Of a DNA stretch of 64,000 nucleotides, positions 1 through 8,208 are shown piece by piece (the stretch's first letter is position 1; each line of letters begins with the position of its first letter). The notes below the pieces were generated by a model. That model was not told the DNA's origin, did no database searches, and saw only the letters and a list, made by a program, of their open reading frames with translations. The position numbers and the translations under genes are program-made. This DNA comes from Hanleya hanleyi (lineage: Eukaryota > Mollusca > Polyplacophora > Lepidopleurida > Hanleyidae). The DNA lies in assembly GCA_036873755.1 (NCBI GenBank), contig JAVTVY010008113.1, positions 186,001-250,000 of the forward strand. Direction: 5' to 3'.

Positions 1-400
1 CACCACCACCACCATACACCACCACCACCTGGCGTTGACGGGCGTAAACGCCCGGTGGTGGTGGTAGCTCCCATGTGGCAGAGCTCTTGGTCGGAGCTCT
101 TGGAGCTCAAAGCTTGTGGAGCTCAGAGCTCGGAAGTGACGTCATCGCATGCATGCGCGCGTACCTGTGGTGCACCCTGTGCCCTATAGCCCGTAGGGTA
201 TAGGTTCACCAGGGTGCGGGTGCACCACAGGTACGCGCGCATGCATGCGATGACGTCACTTCCGAGCTCTGAGCTACACGAGCTTTGAGTTCCAAGAGCT
301 CCGATCCAAGAGCTCTGCCACACGGGAGCTACTACCACCACCGGGCGTTGACGCCCTTCACCGCCCGAAGGTGGTGGTGTATGGTGGTGGTGTGTGGTGG
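1..400. repeat. Long inverted repeat (head-to-head element ends)
   Basis: The first ~178 bases are close to the reverse complement of ~211-400. Both arms carry GGCGTTGACGCCC-like palindromes, GAGCTC-rich sequence, GTGACGTCA and GCATGCATGCGCGCGTAC. The arms meet at a small hairpin around 180-210. In the two later units (from about 1425 and 2603) only the right-hand arm is present, so the left arm looks like a second element end joined head to head. It may continue to the left of the window. Confidence 0.8.
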
Positions 401-515
401 TGGTGGAGGTGGTGTGTGGTGGTAGTAGAACTGGTGTGTGGTGGTAGTGGTGGTGGTGGTGGTGGTAGGGTGTGGTGGTAGTAGAACTGGTGTGTGATGG
501 TGTTGGTGGTGGTGT
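365..515. repeat. GGT/GTGGT microsatellite, unit 1
   Basis: Imperfect (GGT)n/(GTGTGGT)n tract between the element head and the ATPase frame. It makes open frames of Thr/His/Pro on the minus strand and Val on the plus strand that are not genes. Homologous tracts lie in units 2 and 3. Confidence 0.9.
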
Positions 516-1084
516 CTGTAAATATAGGAATGAACATGATCAGTCCATGTATTGGTCGACTGATGAACATGTCGTGTACGTGTTCGTTCTGTCAGAGAGC
601 CTTCTCACCTCGCGATAGTATGCTCAGGCACATTCAACGCAAACACAACCAAGAGACACCGCCGAGTCCCGCTATAGGTCCAACAAGAGCAGTAGAACAT
701 CCCTATACGATGACGGTGAGCGGCCCTACTGCATGTGGAAAGACGTCCTGGGTGATGAAGTTCTTATAGGAAGGTGTGGCAACCCCAGCTCCGACACGTG
801 TTGTTTGGTGTTATAGCCATTGGCAGCCCGCCTACGAAACTATCTGGTTACTGAATGTGAGCTTCGTCCCAGGGATTCCTCACGACATAAACGAACCGTA
901 TTACTTTGACCCCGAGCAGACCAACGTGGTAGTGCTAGATGATCTGATGAGTGCGGCCAAGGACAATTTACACGTCGCCGACTTGTTTACTAAAGGATTC
1001 CATCATCGGAATCTGTCCGTCATCTATTTGACCCAGAATCTCTTTCCTCAATGGAATTACAAGTGTCTAGTCCGTCATTCATAA
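494..1084 (+). pseudogene. Zinc finger + packaging ATPase (Polinton/adintovirus type), copy 1, interrupted
   Basis: Seen: one frame of 197 codons broken by a single TAG at 767-769. Before the stop are a C2H2 finger (C-x2-C-x12-H-x4-H, starting CSFCQRAF) and a Walker A loop GPTACGKT. After it are a Walker B VVVLDDLM and a C-terminal stretch containing FHHRNLSVIYLTQNLF. Known: this order of P-loop, DDxM-type Walker B and LTQNxF motif is that of the FtsK/HerA-like ATPase that packages DNA in Polintons and adintoviruses; a leading zinc finger on such proteins is my recollection, not checked. The stop falls between Walker A and B, so this copy cannot make an ATPase without readthrough. The frame ends at CLVRHS, short for the family. 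The Val-rich start is microsatellite; a more likely start is a Met just before the finger. Confidence 0.75.
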
Positions 1085-1424
1085 TTCAGCCGTCGTCCAT
1101 TAGAGAATATCCGCGTCCATAATCCTATTTCATATTCCATATAACAGTATTAGCACCAAATTCAAAAAGACAATCATAGTATACATGAACATAGCCTTGT
1201 TTCCTGCAAGAGAGAAGCGATCAACAGTTTTCAATGATGTCGGCAAGACATCATGATGTTCCAAAAATATCAAATCCGTATCGCTGATCAGTATTCTCAA
1301 TCCATATTATTCGCTGTAAAGTCGTCATCTAAAGAATGATGTATCTCAGTCACGCTATGATTGTGACTGTTCATATGAGTACCATGAGGATCTAGAAGTA
1401 CATGGGTTCTTACGGCCCCTAACG
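1085..1424 (+). repeat. 3' spacer of the ATPase cassette, unit 1
   Basis: Non-coding ~340 bp beginning at the ATPase stop (TAATTCAGCCGTCGTCCATT). It is cut off where the head of unit 2 begins. Other copies lie at 2263-2602, 3516-3884, 41145-41517 (reverse) and in pieces at 50287-51630. Confidence 0.85.
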
Positions 1425-1617
1425 GCACCCTGTACCCTATAGCCCGTAGGGTATATGTTCACCAGGGTGCGGGTGCACCACAAGTACGCGCGCATGCATG
1501 CGATGACGTCACTTCCGAGCTCTGAGCTACACAAGCTTTGAGCTCCAAGAGCTCCGATCCAAGAGCTCTGCCACACGGGAGCTACCACCACCACCGGGCG
1601 TTGACGCCCGTCACCGC

Positions 1618-1735
1618 CCGGTGGTGGTGGTGTGTGGTGGTGGTGGAGGTGGTGTGTGGTGGTGGTAGAACTGGTGTGTGGTGGTAGTGTGTGGTGGTGG
1701 TAGAACTGGTGTGTGGTGGTGTTGGTGGTGGTGTC
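1618..1735. repeat. GGT/GTGGT microsatellite, unit 2
   Basis: Shorter version of the GGT tract, at the same position relative to the ATPase cassette as in unit 1. Confidence 0.9.
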
Positions 1736-1773
1736 TGTAAATATAGGAATGAACATGTGTCCCTCATCAGTCC

Positions 1774-2262
1774 ATGTATTGGTCGACAGATGAACATGTC
1801 GTGTACGTGTTCGTTCTGTCAGAGAACCTTCTCTCCTTGCGAAAGTATGCTATAGGTCCAACAAGAGCAGTAGAACATCCATATACGATGACGGTGAGCG
1901 GCCCTACGGCATGTGGAAAGACGTCCTGGGTGATGAAGTTCTTAGAGGAAGGTGTGGCAACCCCAGCTCCGACACGTGTTGTTTGGTGTTATAGCCAATG
2001 GCAGCCCGCCTACGAAACTCTCAGGTTACTGAATGTGAGCTTCGTCCCAGGGATTCCCCACGACATAAACGAACCGTATTACTTTGACCCCGAGCAGACC
2101 AACGTTGTAGTGCTAGATGATCTGATGAGTGCGGCCAAGGACAATTTACACGTCGCCGACTTGTTTACTAAAGGATTCCATCATCGGAATCTGTCCGTCA
2201 TCTATTTGACCCAGAATCTCTTTCCTCAATGGAATTACAAGTGTCTAGTCCGTCATTCATAA
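1774..2262 (+). pseudogene. Packaging ATPase, copy 2: ATPase frame open, zinc finger lost
   Basis: Seen: 162 codons, open throughout. Walker A is at residues 43-50, Walker B at 111-118 and the TQN motif at about 146-148. At the codon where copies 1 and 3 have TAG, this copy has GAG. However, ~73 bp are missing upstream, so the finger half is read in a different frame and the first ~27 residues have no family resemblance. It is the only copy whose ATPase core is uninterrupted, yet it lacks the normal N terminus. Whether it is expressed is unknown. I call it a remnant because the neighbouring units are plainly broken and no capsid or protease gene was recognised nearby. Confidence 0.65.
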
Positions 2263-2602
2263 TTCAGCCGTCGTCCATTAGAGAATATCCGCGTCCATAA
2301 TCCTATTTCATATTCCATATAACAGTATTAGCACCAAATTCAAAAAGACAATCATAGTATACATGAACATAGCCTTGTTTCCTGCAAGAGAGAAGCGATC
2401 AACAGTTTTCAATGATGTCGGCAAGACATCATGATGTTCCAAAAATATCAAATCCGTATCGCTGATCAGTATTCTCAATCCATATTATTCGCTGTAAAGT
2501 CGTCATCTAAAGAATGATGTATCTCAGTCACGCTATGATTGTGACTGTTCATATGAGTACCATGAGGATCTAGAAGTACATGGGTTCTTACGGCCCCTAA
2601 CG
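2263..2602 (+). repeat. 3' spacer of the ATPase cassette, unit 2
   Basis: Near-identical to 1085-1424 and cut at the same point by the head of unit 3. Confidence 0.85.
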
Positions 2603-2798
2603 GCACCCTGTGCCCTATAGCCCGTAGGGTATAGGTTCACCAGGGTGCGGGTGCACCACAGGTACGCGCGCATGCATGCGATGACGTCACTTCCGAGCTC
2701 TGAGCTACACGAGCTTTGAGTTCCAAGAGCTCCGATCCAAGAGCTCTGCCACACGGGAGCTACTACCACCACCGGGCGTTGACGCCCTTCACCGCCCG

Positions 2799-2946
2799 AA
2801 GGTGGTGGTGTATGGTGGTGGTGTGTGGTGGTGGTGGAGGTGGTGTGTGGTGGTAGTAGAACTGGTGTGTGGTGGTAGTGGTGGTGGTGGTGGTGGTAGG
2901 GTGTGGTGGTAGTAGAACTGGTGTGTGATGGTGTTGGTGGTGGTGT
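2799..2946. repeat. GGT/GTGGT microsatellite, unit 3
   Basis: Nearly identical in length and sequence to the tract of unit 1, which supports a recent copying event between units 1 and 3. Confidence 0.9.
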
Positions 2947-3515
2947 CTGTAAATATAGGAATGAACATGATCAGTCCATGTATTGGTCGACTGATGAACA
3001 TGTCGTGTACGTGTTCGTTCTGTCAGAGAGCCTTCTCACCTCGCGATAGTATGCTCAGGCACATTCAACGCAAACACAACCAAGAGACACCGCCGAGTCC
3101 CGCTATAGGTCCAACAAGAGCAGTAGAACATCCCTATACGATGACGGTGAGCGGCCCTACTGCATGTGGAAAGACGTCCTGGGTGATGAAGTTCTTATAG
3201 GAAGGTGTGGCAACCCCAGCTCCGACACGTGTTGTTTGGTGTTATAGCCATTGGCAGCCCGCCTACGAAACTATCTGGTTACTGAATGTGAGCTTCGTCC
3301 CAGGGATTCCTCACGACATAAACGAACCGTATTACTTTGACCCCGAGCAGACCAACGTGGTAGTGCTAGATGATCTGATGAGTGCGGCCAAGGACAATTT
3401 ACACGTCGCCGACTTGTTTACCAAGCGATTCCATCATCGGAATCTAACCGTCATCTATTTGACCCAGAATCTCTTTCCTCAATGGAATTACAAGTGTCTA
3501 GTCCGTCATTCATAA
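2925..3515 (+). pseudogene. Zinc finger + packaging ATPase, copy 3, interrupted
   Basis: Same structure as copy 1: intact C2H2 finger, Walker A, then the same TAG (3198-3200), then Walker B and the LTQN motif. It differs from copy 1 by a few changes near the 3' end (for example FTKRFHHRNLTV instead of FTKGFHHRNLSV). Because copies 1 and 3 share the stop, the stop came before their duplication. This copy is followed by the full-length spacer and then by a convergent reverse-transcriptase fragment. Confidence 0.75.
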
Positions 3516-3884
3516 TTCAGCAGTCGTCCATTACAGAATATCCGCGTCCATAATCCAAAGACCTATTTCATATTCCATGTAACAGTATTAGCACCGAATT
3601 CAAAAAGACAATCATAGTATACATAAACATAGGCTTGTTTCCTGCAAGAGAGAAGCGGTCAACAGTTTTCAATGATGCCGGCAAGACACCATGATGTTCC
3701 AAAATAAATCCGTATCGCTGATCAGTATTCTTAATCCATAATATTCGTTGTAAAGTCGTCATCTAAAGAATGATGTATCTCAGTCACGCTTTGATTGTGA
3801 CTGTTCATATGAGTACCATGAGAATCTTGAAGTACATGGGTTCATACGGCCCCTTGTCCCGGGTTAAGCGGAATTAGACACAAG
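3516..3884 (+). repeat. Full spacer between convergent ATPase and reverse transcriptase
   Basis: Here the spacer runs on past the breakpoint seen in units 1 and 2 (CGGCCCCTTGTCCCGGGTTA..) and ends at the stop codon of a minus-strand reverse transcriptase. The reverse-complement arrangement is at 41145-41517, so this looks like the original junction. Confidence 0.85.
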
Positions 3885-4411
3885 TTACGAAACGTAGCGC
3901 CATAGATCTTGCACGCTACGTTCGTATTTTTCTATGAGCATGCGATATGTATCGCCAAGTTTGAGAAACTTTGAGTGGAGGCGCTTGGTGGTGTAGCCCT
4001 GTTTTATAAGTTTCTGCACCAATGTTTTGTGACGTTGATTAAAATCGTCACATTTAACACAGGATCTAGCAAATGCTACTAAGCGTGATATGTATACGCC
4101 ATATGCAGGTCCCACTGAATATTACTGTCCAGAAAGGGATAGTTGACGATGTCGAAATTGTAATCATCTCTTTTGTCATAAAGTCGACGAGAGAGAATGC
4201 CCGCTTCATTTTTATAGAGATATAGATCTAAATATGATGTGCCTGTAGGGCTGTCTGTAGTTTCCTTCAAATCCAGTGAAGGTGGATATATATCCTTCAC
4301 CGCGTCATTTATATAGCGATTATCCACAGCGAGAAGATCGTCTATATAGCGTTTGGTGAATGAGAAGGAACGGGCTTTGAATGGATCGGTTTTTGAAAGC
4401 GCCTGCATTTA
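3885..4411 (-). pseudogene. Penelope-like reverse transcriptase, 3' fragment with frameshift and stop
   Basis: Seen on the minus strand: motif C with an intact catalytic pair (RYIDDLLAVDN), then LKETTDSPTGTSYLDLYLY, LYDKRDDYNFDIVNYPFLD and, in another frame, PAYGVYISRLVAFARS and the C terminus ending DLWRYVS. The two frames meet near 4080-4115 (frameshift), and a TAA lies at 4409-4411. Known: the order GIPMGTNCAPLLADL / YIDD / SYLDL / DKRDD..F is a widespread animal reverse transcriptase family that I associate with Penelope-like elements; the exact clade is not certain. The fragment is ~85-90% like the plus-strand copy at 40470-41144 by eye. It is tail to tail with the ATPase of unit 3. Confidence 0.75.
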
Positions 4412-4732
4412 GTCATATTCATAAGAGAACAGATACAGGTCAGTCAACAGGGGTGCACAATTAGTACCCATTGGAATACCTATATGCTGCTGATATATTG
4501 TGATGCCAAATTTCACATATATATTTTTAATGAGAAAGTCATGTGGCTCTGTCAGTATGTCGGCACCTCTTCCCAATTCCCTTATTTGTGTGGCAATTTT
4601 TAACTGTATGTGGCGCGATTCTGCTTGTGGACGTTTCGTCCTCGAGGCCCGCCCCCTGTACAGACCTTTTGGTCTTTGATATATGTTGGCATTGTGGGAA
4701 GCTGATGCTGGGTCGACATCGGGCCTTACAGA
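4409..4732 (-). pseudogene. Chimeric open frame: unknown basic protein joined to reverse transcriptase motif B
   Basis: A 107-codon open frame on the minus strand without an ATG. Its downstream part (4536 to 4412) encodes reverse-transcriptase sequence including GIPMGTNCAPLLTDLYL, and stops at TAA 4409-4411. Its upstream part (4732 to 4537) encodes an Arg/Lys-rich segment (RPKGLYRGRASRTKRP, then IRELGRGADILTEPHDF). The basic part is not reverse transcriptase: the copy at 40.5 kb has different sequence upstream of the join, and a paralogue of the basic part at 5034-5132 ends on its own. I do not recognise the basic protein. Confidence 0.55.
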
Positions 4733-5033
4733 CTAGTCTTTTGTGTTAAATGCCGTCATTTTCATCTGACGACGATACAGCTCACCAATCTCCAGTGTAC
4801 GAATTGTCACAGCGACACAGCTCAACAATTACCAATATACGAGTTGTCAGAGCATTTCCATCATAGCTCTCTAGATTTGTATCTAATACCGCTTATGCCG
4901 GTGGTAGGGGCCGTGTGGTCATGTCATCGAAGTTGCCACATGAACAGGTACAATAAAAGCGTACCTGAGATACAACACATATCACGAATCGTTATATTCT
5001 TGGTATGTGCTTTAGAATACGTTAACCAGAAGA
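4733..5033. other. Short repeats and small ORF, no recognised gene
   Basis: A 38-codon plus-strand ORF starts at 4750. It overlaps an imperfect 40-bp direct repeat (GATACAGCTCACCAATCTCC.. and GACACAGCTCAACAATTACC..), which encodes related peptides (TAHQSPVYELS / TAQQLPIYELS) in frames shifted by one. This suggests a decayed coding repeat. Nothing recognisable otherwise. Confidence 0.35.
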
Positions 5034-5132
5034 CTACACTGTGAAGTCATGTGGCTCTGTCAGTAAGTCGGCACCTCTTCCCACTTCCCTTATATGCGTT
5101 GTAATCTCATCCACCTTTCGTGGAATCGCCCT
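5034..5132 (-). pseudogene. Remnant paralogue of the unknown basic protein
   Basis: A 32-codon open frame without ATG containing KVDEITTHIREVGRGADLLT and ending ..EPHDFTV, stop 5034-5036. It matches the basic half of the chimera at 4537-4580 in both DNA and protein (about 45 bp nearly identical, weaker similarity beyond). It reads away from the zinc-finger gene at 5227, with a TATA-like box between them. Confidence 0.4.
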
Positions 5133-5198
5133 TCATTTCAAGAGAATTGAATTGAATTGAATTCTATTCTCTTAATCTTGTACAAGACATAGAGATAC

Positions 5199-5207
5199 TA
5201 TATATAA
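5199..5207 (+). promoter_or_regulatory. TATA-like box upstream of the zinc-finger ORF
   Basis: TATATATAA, 19 bp before the ATG at 5227. If functional, the transcript start would be at or just past the ATG, so either the leader is extremely short or a later start is used. Confidence 0.3.
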
Positions 5208-5226
5208 CACATCACATCAGGCAGCG

Positions 5227-5565
5227 ATGCAACAAGCTATTCCTTCCGTAGATCGCCATGGCTGTTTTCCAGATGCAGCAACTCATTTGGATGCAAGACT
5301 GTTGGAGGGCGTTACGTCCATAAAATCAACACTAGGTGAAAGACATGCACAGTCGACGTCTACCCGTTATAGATGCTCCGAGTGCGAACGCACATTCATC
5401 AGACACTACGATATGATGCGGCACCAGAAGAATATACATGGATATGAAGACACCGAGGCACCAGACGTCAATGAGCATCCCGAGGCATATGATGCAGAGA
5501 GTTGGTCGCAGGGAAGCCCAAGTGATGCAGAAGAAAGAGAACTCACCTTTGGAATCGCATTGTAA
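5227..5565 (+). CDS. Small single C2H2 zinc-finger protein
   Basis: A 112-residue ORF with ATG. One classical finger lies at about residues 50-70 (YRCSECERTFIRHYDMMRHQ.., C-x2-C-x12-H-x4-H), followed by an acidic tail rich in Glu, Asp and Ser. The finger resembles in spacing the one at the N terminus of the packaging ATPase copies (CSFCQRAF..MLRHIQRKH), so this may be the front half of a related gene or a separate virus-derived DNA-binding protein. No ATPase follows in frame. It lies between the RT/ATPase remnants and the degenerate repeats at 6.2-6.9 kb. It could be host or element-derived; element-derived is favoured by context. No host family was recognised. Confidence 0.45.
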   Translation: MQQAIPSVDRHGCFPDAATHLDARLLEGVTSIKSTLGERHAQSTSTRYRCSECERTFIRHYDMMRHQKNIHGYEDTEAPDVNEHPEAYDAESWSQGSPSDAEERELTFGIAL

Positions 5566-5682
5566 CAGCGGCTATTAATACCCATGCTGAGGGGACACAA
5601 GATGCCGGAGAGAATAACTTATAACAGGCGTACGCCATCATCCTTCCCACATCAAGAAAAAAAAAACAGCCATGGCGATCTA
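5249..5682. repeat. 20-bp perfect inverted repeat, ~395 bp apart
   Basis: TAGATCGCCATGGCTGTTTT at 5249-5268 is exactly reverse-complemented at 5663-5682. The left copy lies inside the zinc-finger ORF; the right copy covers the ATG of the next small ORF. Confidence 0.7.
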
Positions 5683-5990
5683 TGAACCGTATAGGCTCTT
5701 GTCGCTTGAAAAGAAGGTCGACATCAGGCACCGAGCCATCATGCAAACCAAGCGGTACTTAGAACCGGGTATGAGGTTACCGCCGATTAAATCCGTTAAA
5801 TATGCGTTCCCAGGTCCGGTACCAACCTGAAAAGGCGAAGAAATTGGGGTCAACCTACCCGATTATTAATAATTTTTCTCACCGTAATTGGGACATAACT
5901 GACGCAGAACAAAATTCACTCCCCGACTACTCTATAGACGAAACCAGCTATCGACCCGTATATGCCAGTTTGCACCACTGGCGATGCTGA
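5672..5990 (+). CDS. Two overlapping short ORFs, unknown
   Basis: An ORF of 52 codons (ATG 5672, stop 5828-5830; begins MAIYEPYRLLSLEKKVDIRH) overlaps a second of 62 codons in another frame (ATG 5802, stop by 5990; contains STYPIINNFSHRNWDITDAE). Both have protein-like composition. They could be one gene split by a frameshift near 5800-5830. I do not recognise either. A leader with A10 precedes the first ATG. Confidence 0.3.
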
Positions 5991-6229
5991 AGAGGATGGT
6001 ATTATAGGAAAAGCTATTAAGAAGACGGAAGAATTATGATGTAACAGAAAACAACGGTCTACCCTATTATGGAATTAGGCAAATATGCAACTATCGAGTG
6101 GGCCCTTACGTCACTTTCGGTAATGCACTGTATAGTACTGGCTAGATCCATCCATATAAGTGACCTAGATCCCCTCCCTTACTCGTAACACAAATCCTAC
6201 ATCCACCGAATCAAACCTCTTATTTCATT

Positions 6230-6900
6230 TCTACATTACCCCCTGACTGCGCCTGGACATGACGTCATAGATCAAAGTCAACACCCCCAACCGCATTTTA
6301 ACCAACGCGAACTTCAATACGACGCCAGGCGCAAACCAAGGATGGCCCAAACACATCCATGCGCACCCGAATATGCCCTTTTTTACTATTCCTCGAGTGC
6401 GCATGTGCACCATGACTTCTCCGAGTCAACGGGAACAGCCCCCAGTTTGATTCTATACCGCGACAGCTTCAATGCGACACTACGCACGACACATTTGGAC
6501 CACGTATAACCAACATATACCCGAAGCTTTCACCACATACCTGATCGATAGCATCCCCACACCTTATACTTTGCTTCACAACAGCAACTGAGCACATACA
6601 CTCCCACAACAGACTGCCCTTTCCATACTACTCCCATCGGCGCATGTGCACAATAACATGATCGGACAAAATGAACATCACCTCGGTTTGATTCTACCCA
6701 ACAAACGATTCTATACGACACCGCACACGGCACGTTTGGACCACGTATGGCTCACCCACACTCCACAAGTCCCACAACAGGCCTCCCTTCCAAGGGCGTA
6801 TGCACACGATGACATTACAGGCCGTGGTCCCGAGGCGGCCCCTCTCCCCCCTCCCCTCCCCATCGTATTATACAGCTTAAATCTCATCGATAGCATCCAC
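6230..6900. repeat. Degenerate tandem repeats shared with 50.57-51.0 kb
   Basis: Copies of a ~120-240 bp module recur: CTTCAATRCGACRC.., CACRYTTGGACCACGTAT, GCGCATGTGCAC and GATCGATAGCATCC (for example near 6310, 6468 and 6709). The same module is at 50570-50990. No coding frame is convincing. Confidence 0.5.
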
Positions 6901-8115
6901 ACACCGTCTAGTTTGCTTCACAAAAAAAATCCCACTGGTTTATGTGAACTCAGTTTTTGGGGATTTTTTTGCGACAGAGTCCGACTTTTGCAGGCACCGG
7001 CGATCTCAAATGCACCTCCGGGAAGTGCGCGCGAAGGACCCGGATGTGCACGGTGACGCGGATATTGCACGCGATGTGACATCACTTCCGGGGATGACGT
7101 CAAGTGACCTTGACACACGGCCCTTATCCTTACCAACAACTCTCCAAATGCTAATGAATTTGCACTTTCTATACTACTGGATCAAGAGAATTTTTGAACG
7201 TTGAGAGAATAAGTCGAAATTACGAGATAGTATGCTAAATCAGATTTCGAGTTTCTAGCCGAAATTTCGAGATACTAAGTCGACTTATGTATATTTTTCC
7301 CCGACCATTCTCTTCCGGGAAGCGACTACGGACCCCGGTGAGAAATATATATATTTAAATGTCGAGAAACAATGTAGAGAAACTAAGTCTAACTTTCGAT
7401 TTAGTACTTTCAAATTTCGAAAGACTGCCTGGAAATTTCGACTTAATGTCACTTTCTCGACAAACAGTTTATTTCTCACCATGACCCCTAGACAGCGGAC
7501 CCCGAGCATAAAAAAAATATATAGATAAATGCGTTTGTACCGTGGTCATTTCGACGGAATTCGATGATCTAGAATGACCTTCATTCGAGTAAATAGTCCT
7601 TAATGGCATTCTTTTGCAGCCCAAATCAATAATTGCCTCCACGTGCGATCGTATTTTTCACAGAAGCTCAAAAGCATTTTACGCCGTGTGAACGCTTTCT
7701 ACATCAAATACAAACTGGATCACAAGAGGCACTTAGCGTCCAAGCTCCTTTAATATGTCCGGGAGTTATTAACACGCCTGGATAGGTAATCTATTTTTTT
7801 CCATTCCTCTAACAGCTGACCGGTGGAAATATGATTAATAAAACAGTTATAGAAACTAAACAGCCCGTTCATCACCACTTAGTATTGAACGTGGAAGAGA
7901 GATGTACATAGAGAATATATAATGGACCGAAATCGATATATAGCAAAACACATCACGTTAAACTTCCTATGAATAGTCTATAAAAAAAGAGAACGTTTTA
8001 TTATTTTCATGCTTTGAAACAAAGAAGGACTATAGGACATTAATGGTGCAAGCGGTACCCGTATAAAAATGTAGCATGAATAATCTCAACATAACGAAAA
8101 GCATCAGTGGTTTTT
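6901..8115. other. No gene seen; A+T-rich with scattered inverted motifs
   Basis: 7040-7110 has GTGACATCACTTCC/GATGACGTCA motifs. 7200-7540 has repeated TCGAAATTTCGAGA / AAGTCGA motifs on both strands, probably the remains of an inverted-repeat element. Nothing coding was recognised. Confidence 0.5.
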
Positions 8116-8208
8116 ACGCTCATACTAACAGCTTGTATCACCAACGTCCCTACTAACCCTAACAAGGAGAGTAAGGATGTCAGTGATACAAGCTGTTAGT
8201 ATGAGCGT
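8116..8208. repeat. Perfect 26-bp hairpin
   Basis: Left arm 8116-8141 (ACGCTCATACTAACAGCTTG..) and right arm 8183-8208 are exact reverse complements with a 41-nt loop. No flanking gene explains it. Confidence 0.85.

Larger units (their letters stand above)
168..3884 (+). repeat. Three-unit tandem array of a virus-like ATPase cassette
   Basis: Three direct units start near 168, 1425 and 2603. Each has a hairpin-prone head, a GGT/GTGGT microsatellite, a zinc-finger/ATPase reading frame and a ~330-bp 3' spacer. Units 1 and 3 are nearly identical and lie 2431 bp apart. Unit 2 lies 1179 bp after unit 1, is shorter in the microsatellite and lacks ~73 bp after the first part of the zinc finger. The first two units end at the same place in the spacer (ATGGGTTCTTACGGCCCCTA) and run straight into the next head; only the third continues into reverse-transcriptase sequence. 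The units therefore arose by tandem duplication of a truncated element. Confidence 0.85.

Noticed and set aside
358..570. Minus-strand Pro/His/Thr-rich open frames (also 1355-1797 and 2789-3001)
   Set aside because: They are translations of the GGT microsatellite.
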